Assembly (NCBI GenBank): GCA_905215385.1
Contig: CAJMPY010000013.1
Location: forward strand, 1 to 64,000
Source: an uncultured bacterium
Lineage (GTDB): Bacteria; Actinomycetota; Coriobacteriia; Coriobacteriales; Coriobacteriaceae
Reading direction: 5' to 3'
Length of the DNA: 64,000 nt
Both the position numbers and the translations under genes were made by a program. Within the stretch, counting starts at the first letter, position 1. Each line of letters begins with the position of its first letter. Of the stretch, positions 34,636 through 43,401 are shown piece by piece. Below the pieces are notes generated by a model. The model was given only the letters and a program-made list of their open reading frames with translations, was not told the DNA's origin and did no database searches.

Positions 34636-35310
34636 TTAGACGACAGCCTTCTTTCTTATTTCTTTTAGTAAGCCTTTTTTAAACGCAGTACTACCACCAA
34701 AAAACTTCTGGTCAGTATTAGTCTGCTTATTCGCCTGATATTTCAGACTCGTGAACTCAATGGTACAGATATAGTCCGCAGCCTGAGCCAAATAGTAATC
34801 CGATGAAGTTGTCGGCTTATAGATAACTGCATTTTTAGCCAAAGCGTAATCGATTGCCTTGTGGAGCGCACTCGAAACCGAACCCTGTCCTCCGTCGTAG
34901 TAAATCTTCACAGCATCAAACTGCTGAAACCAACTCAAATTATCGAATATGAAATCGATGATTTCACGCCGCATCGCATCAGCGATCTGTTTGAGAGTTC
35001 GATACCGATGCGTCTTGAATACAAACACCTTGTACGAGATGGGCAAATGTCGAAACATAACTCGAAATAGTGAAAACAGCCTTTTTCTCTCACTGATGTC
35101 CAAGTCCTTGAACTGATCTTTTCCATTCATGAGAGGAGAAGCATGGAACGGAAGGAGCGGCAATCCGCTATCGGCTACCGCCCTTTCATATTTCTCTATT
35201 CCCTCAGCGATGGGAATATTTTGTTCATGAAAAACAAAGGCAACAAGATAGTATTTTTCACGAAGATCATCGCTTCCAGATTCATCAATAAAGATACTCA
35301 GATCTCGCAT
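34636..35310 (-). CDS. DUF3800 protein
   Basis: This 224-residue DUF3800 protein belongs to a family with an RNase H-like fold that recurs in defence and mobile regions and whose role is unproven. The acidic motifs are visible: IFIDESGSDD at the N-terminus, IYYDGGQGSV in the middle and YLAQAADYICTIE near the C-terminus. ATG 35310 is preceded by AAGGAT. This ribosome-binding site begins only a few bases after the T tract of the upstream RNA element, so expression should depend on readthrough. The gene is AT-richer than the chromosome around it, suggesting recent transfer. It is next to, but probably separately transcribed from, the BREX operon. Confidence 0.85.
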   Translation of the reverse strand: MRDLSIFIDESGSDDLREKYYLVAFVFHEQNIPIAEGIEKYERAVADSGLPLLPFHASPLMNGKDQFKDLDISERKRLFSLFRVMFRHLPISYKVFVFKTHRYRTLKQIADAMRREIIDFIFDNLSWFQQFDAVKIYYDGGQGSVSSALHKAIDYALAKNAVIYKPTTSSDYYLAQAADYICTIEFTSLKYQANKQTNTDQKFFGGSTAFKKGLLKEIRKKAVV

Positions 35311-35320
35311 GGGCAATCCT

Positions 35321-35380
35321 TAATAAAAAAGCCGGGGAAAACGTCCCCGGCACTTGGAAGCCCTCTCTTAAGAGATGACC
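35321..35380 (-). ncRNA. DUF3800-associated small RNA element, copy 3 (leader)
   Basis: On the minus strand, a palindromic CTCTTAAGAG hairpin is followed by GGGCTTCCAAGTGCCGGGG and a terminator CCGGGG/CCCCGG with TTTTTT. It precedes the DUF3800 start by about 10 bases and shares its sequence plan with copies 1 and 2. Confidence 0.6.
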
Positions 35381-35386
35381 ACCTAA

Positions 35387-35416
35387 TTTATACCATGAAG
35401 CTGGGCGTATATTCAA
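35387..35416 (-). promoter_or_regulatory. Promoter of the leader RNA and DUF3800
   Basis: On the minus strand TTGAAT (35,411-35,416) and TATAAA (35,387-35,392) are 18 bases apart, a good sigma-70-type promoter. Confidence 0.6.
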
Positions 35417-35465
35417 GCATGAGTATAAAATACAAACATATGTTCGTCAATAGCAAAGGTGGCCA

Positions 35466-35663
35466 TCATTCAGCGTCGTCGTCGGCAGCAAAGTCGCGGA
35501 GATCGAGGCCTTCTCGCTCGGCTCGGGCTAGCAACTCTTGGGGCGACTCGTCCTCGATATCCACCACGTCGAGCATGGCAGCGGGAAAGCCCACACCGGC
35601 TGCACTCCCCGCGCGGTCGAGCAAACTCTCGCGCAGCTGGTCAACATCAACATCGATCTTCAT
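35466..35663 (-). CDS. Small acidic protein, last gene of the BREX-linked run
   Basis: I do not recognise this 65-residue acidic protein. Its C-terminus is rich in Asp/Glu (SPQELLARAEREGLDLRDFA then DDDAE). ATG 35663 has AGGGAG upstream and lies 27 bases past the stop of the 450-residue gene, so the two are likely co-transcribed. A small acidic partner next to a larger basic/helical protein could be an antitoxin or inhibitor, but nothing in the sequence proves this. Confidence 0.6.
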   Translation of the reverse strand: MKIDVDVDQLRESLLDRAGSAAGVGFPAAMLDVVDIEDESPQELLARAEREGLDLRDFAADDDAE

Positions 35664-35690
35664 GGTGAAACTCCCTACCGGATCAGGCCC

Positions 35691-37043
35691 CTACTCACTA
35701 GCACCGAGCGCGTCCACAGCAGCAACAAAAGCCGCAACCTGCTTGTCATCCATCTGCGTGGCCAAACGCCCCACGGGCTCGTCGTAGGCAAACTGCACCT
35801 TATCGATAAAGCAATCCCAGGCACGCTCGTCCACACGCACGGCGGCCTCGCAGTACTGGCTGAGCTTTTTGAGTCCATACCAAAACGCATTCACATGGCG
35901 CGCAGGATCTTCGTCCAGCACATCATCGTAGCGCCGTCCGTTAAACTCACGCATGCGCGCCACGGCAACCTCGAGCGAGTCGCCGCCGTCGACCGAGGCC
36001 TCGTCCACAAGCTCGGGAATCGCAACTTCGCGCCGAACATTGTGCCTGGTAGCACCGTCATACTCGCCCACCAACACGTCTTCGTCAAACCGATCATCGT
36101 AGTCGAAATAGCTACTGCCGCGGCAAATCCCATGCGGCGAACCGGCACCAAAGGCACAGAACAACCCGCCGTCGGTAACAACGCGCCTATAGGCCTCAAA
36201 CGACTTCTTAACCTGAGCGAGCAACTCGGCAAGCTCCCCGGCATCGCACCCCGTCTCGCACGTAATGCAAACAAGCCCCGGCAACGATACCGGCTCCACC
36301 GTGCTCCCTGCAACGCGGGCAGCGCGTTCGGCCCGATACGCTTGGGCTGCCAAGCGCGCTCGCTGCGCAGCACCGCGCACATTAGTAAGCTCGCGCTCCA
36401 GCGCCACATCGCCAGCCACATCGCTCGCAAACGCGTCAGCACCCTGCGGCCCGGTCGCACTCAGCTCGGACTCAAACGTCGCCGTGATCATGCCGGCAAG
36501 GTCCGTTGTATCGGCGGCGCAACGCAGCTGCTCCAGCTGCGTGCATAGCAGATCGGCATCCAAGGGTGCGGCATCCACAACGCGCGCGTCACTCAGACGC
36601 GCCGCGCCCTGCAACACCAAAGCCCCCGCAGCATCGTATGCCGCACGAACCCTGTCCGCCGTATTGGCACGCAGCTTTACCTCGATAAACGCAAGCGTCT
36701 GCTCCAAGCGGGCCAACAGTTCGGCCTTGTCCTCCATACGCAAAAAGGCAGCGTAGCGCCGCTCCATCTGCAACGGGCCCACAACGCCTACCTGCTTGCG
36801 AGCGCGCGCAAGAGAATCAAATTCAACGCGGCGTACATACCCGTCAACGGCCCGCACGGCAGACTCACGCGCAGCACGCTCGGCAGCCTCGACGCCCCCG
36901 ATCACGGCCAGCAGCTCGCGGGGGCGCGCCTTGCGCAACAACTCCCCGCGATCGTACTGCTCAAGCGCCGTCTGACGCTTGGCTACCGACTCAAAGCCAA
37001 ACAGCTCATCGAGCAACTCGCCAACAGAATGCTCTTCCGCCAT
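35691..37043 (-). CDS. Unrecognised 450-residue protein downstream of brxL
   Basis: No family is recognised. Residues 1-230 are strongly helical, Ala/Arg/Glu-rich. A central segment has cysteines (VCITCETGCDAGE, about 258-270). The C-terminal 170 residues look globular, with aromatic clusters (SSYFDYDDRFDEDVLVGEYDG and FWYGLKKLSQYCEAAVRV, partly quoted). The predicted translation has a strong AGGAGG start at ATG 37043. It follows brxL by 119 bases on the same strand, which suggests an accessory role in the BREX locus; no known BREX component matches it to my eye. Confidence 0.7.
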   Translation of the reverse strand: MAEEHSVGELLDELFGFESVAKRQTALEQYDRGELLRKARPRELLAVIGGVEAAERAARESAVRAVDGYVRRVEFDSLARARKQVGVVGPLQMERRYAAFLRMEDKAELLARLEQTLAFIEVKLRANTADRVRAAYDAAGALVLQGAARLSDARVVDAAPLDADLLCTQLEQLRCAADTTDLAGMITATFESELSATGPQGADAFASDVAGDVALERELTNVRGAAQRARLAAQAYRAERAARVAGSTVEPVSLPGLVCITCETGCDAGELAELLAQVKKSFEAYRRVVTDGGLFCAFGAGSPHGICRGSSYFDYDDRFDEDVLVGEYDGATRHNVRREVAIPELVDEASVDGGDSLEVAVARMREFNGRRYDDVLDEDPARHVNAFWYGLKKLSQYCEAAVRVDERAWDCFIDKVQFAYDEPVGRLATQMDDKQVAAFVAAVDALGASE

Positions 37044-37056
37044 GGCAAGGCCTCCT

Positions 37057-37140
37057 CACGCGCGACGCGCCAACACGCCCGCGGGCTCACGCGGGCACTC
37101 GCGGGCACCCGCGGACTCACGCGCGCCAAACGCCACGCAC
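37057..37140. repeat. GC-rich imperfect tandem repeat
   Basis: Repeated CGCGGG / GCGGGCAC units fill most of the gap between brxL and the 450-residue gene. They could form stable RNA structure and reduce downstream expression. Confidence 0.5.
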
Positions 37141-37162
37141 GCAAGCCCGCACGCTCGCATCC

Positions 37163-39544
37163 CTATAGATCCAACGCCTTCTTCGCGGCATCGACCGGGT
37201 CGCCATCCATGTAGAACACCGGGCTCAGTCCCGAGATAATCTCGGAGGAAACGCTCTGCAGGCCCGCGATGGCGCTCAGCGGCAATATCACGCGCTTGGC
37301 GCCGGCGTTTTTGGCCACGCGCATAATGTCCTCGAGCCCGCGGATCTCATCCATAGAGCCCGACATGCGCAAGATTCCCGGAACCGCCAGCGCAGACATC
37401 ACCGGGCGGTTGCACGCCGCGGAGCACAGGCCCACAAACTCGGCAAGCGAGACTTCTTCGGACAGGCCCTTGCTCTGCAGGTCGTTATAGAACAGCAGGT
37501 AGTCCTTTGAGCCAATGTGCATGCCCGGCGCCACACGGTTCGCCAGGTTCACAAAGTTGTCGAACGCGGCCTCCAGTGTATCGCGCACCGGCTTGTTAAA
37601 GGCAACGCCCTCGTGCTTAAACTTGCACTCGCCGGCGACAGCCTTGTTCTCCAGCTTGTACACGGCAACCTCGCCGCCCTGCGACCTACCCACGCCAAAC
37701 ACGTGACCGGACAGCAGCGGGCCATCGGGAATCAACGTATCCTCGGACTGCTCGGGCACGCGCACCACGTGCACGTCCTGCGGATTGTCAGCATCCATAT
37801 AGCCCAGGTTGACGTCGATAAACTCGACGCCCGCCATAATCTTGAGCTGCTCCTTTACGCGGCGACGGCCCTCGATGGCGTAGTCCAGCAGCCAACGAAC
37901 GTCGTCCTTGTCCATAGCCTCGTCAGGGAACAGCAGCTTGGCCAGGCCGCTAAAGGACTTGCGCACGGCAATCTCGTCACGCTTGTTAAAGTCGCTGTTA
38001 AAGCGGAAGTAGCGGTCGATATGATGCGTGAAGTCCTTGCGGCGCATCTCCTTGCAAAACTCCGACAGGCAGTCGGTGATTAAGCCGTAATGCCCAGTCA
38101 GCAGGCTCGAGCGCATCTTGGGAATCTCCCAGCCCGGCAGGTAATAGTGGATACGGTCGAAAAAGGCCGAATCGTTGTTAAACTCCGGCGGGAACGGATC
38201 AAACAGGTGCGTGGTCTTAAGGACGTTTTGCACGGTGTCGTTGATGTTGCCCTCAAAGACCATGGAGGCATCGGCGTTAATCTGGTCGCGGCCGCGCGCG
38301 TAGCTGCCACTCGCCATATAGTCCTTCATGATCTGTACGGCGTTGGTGTCCTTAAAGCGCATGCCGGCGACCTCGTCGAACGTCACGCAGTCCCAGTGAC
38401 CCACCAAGCCCACGCGATCGGCGCGCATGGAGTTCATACGGCCGAACAGGTTGGCCGTGGTGGTCTGCCCGCCCGAAAGCAAAATGGCGTAGGGCGAAAC
38501 CTCTTTGTAGATATGGCTCTTGCCGGTGCCACGGGGACCAAGCTCGCACAGATTGTAGTTGCGCTCGATCAGCGGCACCATGCGCTCGATAAAGTGCAGG
38601 CGCTCCTTCTCCGAAAGCTCGCTGGGCTCATAGCCGGCAGAGCGCAGCAGCATATTGAACCACTCGTCGCGCGAGAAATACTGACGCTCCTCGATCATGG
38701 CGTCCAGGTCCAGGTTGGGCATCTGGATGGGCGTGAGCGACGCCACGCTAAACGGAGAGTCCTCGGGCCCGCGCTTTTTGTGCTTGGCCTTGGAGCGGCG
38801 CGGCGCATCGTCGCCAAAGACTTCCATGCCAAACTCGTCTTCCTCTTCCATGGGACGACGATACTCGATGCTCATAATGCACCAAATACCACCCTGGAGA
38901 ATCTTGGAATAGTCGCGCACGTACTCGGCTGGCATCACAAACGGCTCAATGGTCAGGTTGGCAAACGACGCCACGTAGATGTCTTTGTACTCGTCGAGCT
39001 TGGCCGTCACCTTATCGATGATGGTAAAGCGACCCAGCTCGCGGATCTTGGACTTAATGCGCTCGGACTCGTCGGGACGCACGTAGTTATCGGTGAGGAT
39101 CTTGCGGATGCGCCCCAGGCCCTCCGCCACGGCGTCCTCGTCGTCGGTTGAGCAGTACATGCCCAGCAGGTACTCCAGCACAAAGGTAGGCACGTTGGCG
39201 CCACGCTTCATAAGGGCCGTGAGGTCCTTGCGCACGATCTTGCCGCCAAAGTGCTCGAGCAGCTTGCCGTCCAGTACATCCATGTCGCAACCGTCGTCCT
39301 CGGGAGCGTCGGCCACGGCCTGGGCATAGCCATCGGTCGAGGACTCGTCCTCGGCGGGCGCCGCAACCTCATCGGGTACCGCGGCCACCGTCGGCTCCGG
39401 GGCAGGCGCGGCAGCCACGGCCTCTGCGGCAGTCTCAGCCTCCGGGGCAGGCACGGCTTCCCCTACAGGCACAGCAGCCTGCACGGGCGCATTCACATCA
39501 ATCGAGGGAACTTCCCACAGATCGTCGTCATTGCCATCAAACAT
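37163..39544 (-). CDS. brxL: BREX protein BrxL, Lon-like ATPase
   Basis: BrxL is the Lon-related AAA+ component of type 1 BREX; purified homologues form DNA-binding barrels. The 793-residue protein has an Ala/Pro/Glu-rich N-terminal extension of about 100 residues. A conserved BrxL N-domain follows, then Walker A LGPRGTGKSHIYKE (about 336), Walker B in DCVTFDEVAGM (about 386) and a C-terminal Lon-protease-like domain ending KKALDL. The Lon Ser-Lys dyad is not evident where expected (SKGLSEEVSLAEF; EIRGLEDIMR), consistent with a non-proteolytic role. ATG 39544 has AGGAG at good spacing and lies 11 bases from the pglZ stop. Confidence 0.94.
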   Translation of the reverse strand: MFDGNDDDLWEVPSIDVNAPVQAAVPVGEAVPAPEAETAAEAVAAAPAPEPTVAAVPDEVAAPAEDESSTDGYAQAVADAPEDDGCDMDVLDGKLLEHFGGKIVRKDLTALMKRGANVPTFVLEYLLGMYCSTDDEDAVAEGLGRIRKILTDNYVRPDESERIKSKIRELGRFTIIDKVTAKLDEYKDIYVASFANLTIEPFVMPAEYVRDYSKILQGGIWCIMSIEYRRPMEEEDEFGMEVFGDDAPRRSKAKHKKRGPEDSPFSVASLTPIQMPNLDLDAMIEERQYFSRDEWFNMLLRSAGYEPSELSEKERLHFIERMVPLIERNYNLCELGPRGTGKSHIYKEVSPYAILLSGGQTTTANLFGRMNSMRADRVGLVGHWDCVTFDEVAGMRFKDTNAVQIMKDYMASGSYARGRDQINADASMVFEGNINDTVQNVLKTTHLFDPFPPEFNNDSAFFDRIHYYLPGWEIPKMRSSLLTGHYGLITDCLSEFCKEMRRKDFTHHIDRYFRFNSDFNKRDEIAVRKSFSGLAKLLFPDEAMDKDDVRWLLDYAIEGRRRVKEQLKIMAGVEFIDVNLGYMDADNPQDVHVVRVPEQSEDTLIPDGPLLSGHVFGVGRSQGGEVAVYKLENKAVAGECKFKHEGVAFNKPVRDTLEAAFDNFVNLANRVAPGMHIGSKDYLLFYNDLQSKGLSEEVSLAEFVGLCSAACNRPVMSALAVPGILRMSGSMDEIRGLEDIMRVAKNAGAKRVILPLSAIAGLQSVSSEIISGLSPVFYMDGDPVDAAKKALDL

Positions 39545-39555
39545 AGGGCACACTC

Positions 39556-42264
39556 CTAAAAACCAAAGTCAGCAACAGGGGCAAACGAAACATCGATGGT
39601 GTACGTCTCGCGCCAAACGATCTTGCCCGTTTCGCGCTCGCGGCAGACCAGATAGTACGGACCCTTGGCCGAGAATCCATCCGCTGCATGCAACGCAAAC
39701 TTGGCATGCACCACGCGCTCCTGCGAGTTAACAGAAGTCTTGTTGGCATGCGCCTTGACCGTATCGCTCACCTCGTTGCCGCTTGCGTCGGTAAACACCA
39801 GCTCATACTCGCACGGCAAGACCTTGCCTTGGGCGGGTTCTTCCTGGATCAAGTTGACCGAGAAGAGCGAGTTGGTCACTCGGCGTCCCTCACTTAGCAC
39901 GCGCAGCGTCGCCACGCGCGTATCGACAAAGTCCTTGGAACCCGAGCGCGCACGCCAAAAACCGATAACGGGCACGCAGAGCTCCTGCAAGCTCATGCCG
40001 CCGTGGACGTAGTTGTTAGTGCCGCCGGGACGCTTGAAGTGCACGTTCTCGCGCGGGGCAAATCCCTCAAAACCGGCACCCAAACGTCCCATGCCAACAT
40101 TAACAAACACCCCGCATGCCTCTTCCGAAAGCTTGGCCACGGCCTCGTTGGGCACCACCAGATGACGCTTGCCGTGCATGACAGGAGCGTCAAGGAAGGG
40201 AAGGTCTGGCTTGCCGAGCATCTGGCACTCGCTGAGCTCCCGACGCGTGTAGATAAAGCCGTGGTCCGCCGTTATAACAACACGCGCACCCAGGGCGTCG
40301 GTGCACACGCGACGCGCCAACGCAGCAAGTTCCTCCACGGTGTCCGCACAGGCATCGAAGACGTCATCCTGCATAGCGGCCTTCTCGCCCGTAGCATCGA
40401 TCTTGTTGTGGTAGAGATAAACGAGCTTAGAGTCCTTGAGCAGCGCCTTGCGCTCGGTTCCCGCCATGTTGAGGTATGCGCTCGAGCGCAAAGCGCGGGC
40501 CGTAGACTCAACGTGGGCAAGCACGGCCTCGCGCTGCGGAGTCGTTGCGGTGGGCATGCCGTCAGCCAGCACGAACGCGCCATCCGTTGCAAGCTTAAGC
40601 GCCTGGTGTGGCAGCAGCGCGGGCATGCCCACCTCGGTAATGGAGGGAAAGACCGCCTGCATACTAGAGACCTTGACATTGCCGCCGCGCTCGCGCTCGA
40701 GCAGCGCCGCAACGTCGCGGGCCACCTCATAGCGCAGCGCGTCGCTCACGATAACGACTATCGTTTTGGCAGAGCCCACAAAGGTGGGCAGTACATGCCA
40801 GTAGAACTCATCCTGCCGTGCAGGGCCATCGATGTAGCCGCAATCGGCCCACTCCCCTTGCGCAGCGGTCGCCCAGCAGGCATTGGCGTCGGTCAAGAAC
40901 CAGTTGCTGTAGAGATTCTCCGCCCAGTCCACTACGGCTCGGGCAGGTTCCTCGAGCACATCGCACTCGACGGAACGTGCCCGCAAATACGCGGTGCACA
41001 TATGGCGATAGGCAGCGTCCATGACATACCAATCGGACGTGTAGGCATCCCATACCTGCTGGGGTTGCGCCAGATGGAACCCGCCAGCGTGTGCCTGCCT
41101 AAATGCGCACATATCGGCCACAGCGGCAAGCAGGTCAAAGTAGCTCTCAACGCGACGGTACCAGCTTAGGTCGCAACGACGCGCCGCAAAGGTGCGCGCG
41201 TCCTCAACACGGTCCGCGCCCTGGGCAAACGAGCAGAACAGCTGCGAGAGCACGGCCTCATTGACGCACGGGAACACGTCGAGCGAGGCCAGCACATCGA
41301 TCGGCAGGGCCTCAAACCGTGCAAAGAGCCCACGGGCATCCTCGACCAAACGGCAAATCTCAAATAAATCCTCGCTCGATGCCTGGGCATCGGCGGCCTG
41401 ATCCCACGTACGCACCGCTTCAAGGCAATAGGGGCCGTAGGCGGGAGCCACATAGCTCTCGAGCCCCTTGAGCGCTCCCTCGGGAAGCACGGTGGATGCC
41501 GCCGTGATGAGCACATGGGATGCCAGCGCAAGCAGCGAATCACGCTCATACAGCGGGCCCTCAAACCCATAGCAACGCACGATGAAGGCAGAGAGGGCAT
41601 CGCGCACGCAGTACTTGTCCGCCAACTCGGCCAGCGCCTCGGGACCCTCGTGCAGCAGCGTGGTCATGCAGCCGCGCAGTACAAACGCGGGCCGCGCGTC
41701 GCCCGGCTCTTTACCGCCAAAGATCACCGTAAGGATTCCAAGCTCGATATCGGAAGCGCCCGAGGCATGCGGAACACACACAGCGAACTTCGCGCAGCGG
41801 GTCTTGGCATCAAAGAACGCCTTGTGCTCGCGAAGGCCCTCGCGCACGGCGTCGATATTCTCGATACCCAGCCGATCGGCCAGAAGCGAAAGATAGTCAG
41901 CCTGGAACCGATCGGCATACAGCTCAACATCGGCAAGCCAATCGCCCTCAAGCCTGCCGCGCGGGCAACGGCGATACAGCAAGATATCGTTCGCAAGGTC
42001 ATCGCGGTTAATGAGCTTCTTGACGGCAAACATGCGGCCCTCGCAGGCCTCAACAAACCGCACCGGACGCTCAAAGTTACCGTGAGCAGGCATAACGCCG
42101 CCATCGGTCCCCGCGCCGTCGAAACCCTCGGCAGCCAATCGCTCAAACTCAGAGGCAAACTCGCCGTCCGCATCGTGCCAAACCACCACACGACGCGGCA
42201 CGCATGCGGGCAACGGTTGCAAAAACCGCAGCTTGAGCTGTTCTTCTACATCGATCTTGGGCAT
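39556..42264 (-). CDS. pglZ: BREX protein PglZ, alkaline-phosphatase-superfamily
   Basis: PglZ is a hallmark of all BREX types and is needed for both phage exclusion and methylation. The 902-residue protein has the PglZ N-domain (VVVWHDADGEFASEFERL). The metal-binding phosphatase core begins with IVVIVSDALRYEVARD (about 505) and VITADHGFIYTRRE (about 665). The C-terminus ends in a beta-rich domain (YTIDVSFAPVADFGF). ATG 42264 is preceded by AAGGAT; it lies 23 bases from the preceding pglX-C stop, as expected for one operon. Confidence 0.95.
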   Translation of the reverse strand: MPKIDVEEQLKLRFLQPLPACVPRRVVVWHDADGEFASEFERLAAEGFDGAGTDGGVMPAHGNFERPVRFVEACEGRMFAVKKLINRDDLANDILLYRRCPRGRLEGDWLADVELYADRFQADYLSLLADRLGIENIDAVREGLREHKAFFDAKTRCAKFAVCVPHASGASDIELGILTVIFGGKEPGDARPAFVLRGCMTTLLHEGPEALAELADKYCVRDALSAFIVRCYGFEGPLYERDSLLALASHVLITAASTVLPEGALKGLESYVAPAYGPYCLEAVRTWDQAADAQASSEDLFEICRLVEDARGLFARFEALPIDVLASLDVFPCVNEAVLSQLFCSFAQGADRVEDARTFAARRCDLSWYRRVESYFDLLAAVADMCAFRQAHAGGFHLAQPQQVWDAYTSDWYVMDAAYRHMCTAYLRARSVECDVLEEPARAVVDWAENLYSNWFLTDANACWATAAQGEWADCGYIDGPARQDEFYWHVLPTFVGSAKTIVVIVSDALRYEVARDVAALLERERGGNVKVSSMQAVFPSITEVGMPALLPHQALKLATDGAFVLADGMPTATTPQREAVLAHVESTARALRSSAYLNMAGTERKALLKDSKLVYLYHNKIDATGEKAAMQDDVFDACADTVEELAALARRVCTDALGARVVITADHGFIYTRRELSECQMLGKPDLPFLDAPVMHGKRHLVVPNEAVAKLSEEACGVFVNVGMGRLGAGFEGFAPRENVHFKRPGGTNNYVHGGMSLQELCVPVIGFWRARSGSKDFVDTRVATLRVLSEGRRVTNSLFSVNLIQEEPAQGKVLPCEYELVFTDASGNEVSDTVKAHANKTSVNSQERVVHAKFALHAADGFSAKGPYYLVCRERETGKIVWRETYTIDVSFAPVADFGF

Positions 42265-42287
42265 GAATATCCTTACCGTATCTGCAG

Positions 42288-43256
42288 TTACTTAATCTTT
42301 GCCAGCACATCCTGAAACTTGGCGTAGCTGACCTTGACGCCGTCATCCAGGTCGATCTTAATCATCTGGTCTGCCAAGTGGTGCAGCTTCTCCTCGAAGG
42401 CAATAGTCTCTTTGAGCTGGTCGTTGAGCTTTTTGACGCGCTTATCCAAACGCACGCGCTCGCCGCGCTCGGCGGTGGCAAGGGCATCGTTGGCGTAGCC
42501 GATCTGGGCACGGTAACGCTCCTGCTGCTCGTGCACATAGTCGGTGCGGATGCGAGCCAGCAAGTCGGGCTGATAGCGATGCATGTAGACAAGGCACTTA
42601 AAGCCATTTTTCTTGCCACTGTCGAACAGCCAGTAAATGGGGCGTTTCTTATAGGTCTGGCAGTGGTCCTTATAGAAGTCCTTCAAAAAGTAGGTACGGA
42701 TTACCTCGCGCGAGGTACCCTTGCCGCCGAGTGCCTCGGCAATAAAGGCCAGGTTCTGCTCAAGCGTCTCCTCACCATACACAGTGCGCACAAAGTCGAT
42801 AAAGTAGCGCACGATGTCGTCGTCAAAGTACTCGTCGTCGGTAATCGGCAGCACGTTGTCGCTATCGGGCATAAAGGCCACATGCGCCGGGTCGGGCATC
42901 TTGGCCCGATAGTCGTCGACCGTGGCACCCTGATCGGCCAGGACCAAGCCATCCACGTCCAGCGAGTAGCGGCCAAACATGCAACCCACGGCATAGCTTA
43001 TGAGCGAGGTAATCTCGTCGCGCTTGGTGCGCACGTATTTGTTGCCCTTATAGCTCTCGGGAATCTCGTCAGCAGTGTCGAAGATGCACGCCACCGAGAC
43101 GTACTTATCCTCGACCTCGATGGGCACCTCCCCCTCCATGTTGTAGATCTTGGCAAAGATTCGGTTGAGCTCTTCCTCGTTAGCGCGAAGCTGCTCAAAG
43201 CGAGCATTGACCTCGGCCTTGCGGGTCTCGTATTTATCGGCGAGAAACACTGCCAT
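42288..43256 (-). CDS. C-terminal segment of BREX methyltransferase PglX as a separate gene
   Basis: This 322-residue protein is the C-terminal region of type 1 PglX, not a whole enzyme. The markers are EEELNRIFAKIYNM, ISYAVGCMFGRYSLDVDGL, DEYFDDDIVRYFIDF, FLKDFYKDHCQTYKKRPIYWLF and the ending KIDLDDGVKVSYAKFQDVLAKIK (cut). In ordinary PglX all of this directly follows a YETSW-NPLV motif, which here ends the gene at 44,053. Adding the two gives about 1,138 residues, the usual PglX size. ATG 43256 is preferred; TTG 43271 is also open. The ribosome-binding site is weak. Confidence 0.9.
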   Translation of the reverse strand: MAVFLADKYETRKAEVNARFEQLRANEEELNRIFAKIYNMEGEVPIEVEDKYVSVACIFDTADEIPESYKGNKYVRTKRDEITSLISYAVGCMFGRYSLDVDGLVLADQGATVDDYRAKMPDPAHVAFMPDSDNVLPITDDEYFDDDIVRYFIDFVRTVYGEETLEQNLAFIAEALGGKGTSREVIRTYFLKDFYKDHCQTYKKRPIYWLFDSGKKNGFKCLVYMHRYQPDLLARIRTDYVHEQQERYRAQIGYANDALATAERGERVRLDKRVKKLNDQLKETIAFEEKLHHLADQMIKIDLDDGVKVSYAKFQDVLAKIK

Positions 43257-43348
43257 GGCAAACAATTCCAATCTATATTAATTCATCAGTTAACTTAGAT
43301 GGCAAGTCGGTCCACATTGGGCTATGCACACCCCTCTTCACTGAGCGC

Positions 43349-43394
43349 GCTTTCTATTTGGAACTCGCTGTCCACCGCTTCCCAAATAGAAAGC
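43349..43394. repeat. 13-bp inverted repeat at the pglX split
   Basis: Perfect arms GCTTTCTATTTGG (43,349-43,361) and CCAAATAGAAAGC (43,382-43,394) have a 20-base loop. It lies between the HEPN-like gene and pglX-C. There is no T tract, so it may be a weak attenuator or a recombination scar. Confidence 0.7.
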
Positions 43395-43401
43395 TAGTTC
43401 G

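Noticed and set aside
34421..35392. The repeated CCGGGG units as a CRISPR array
   Set aside because: Only three copies, on both strands, irregular spacing, each with its own terminator, and no cas gene nearby.
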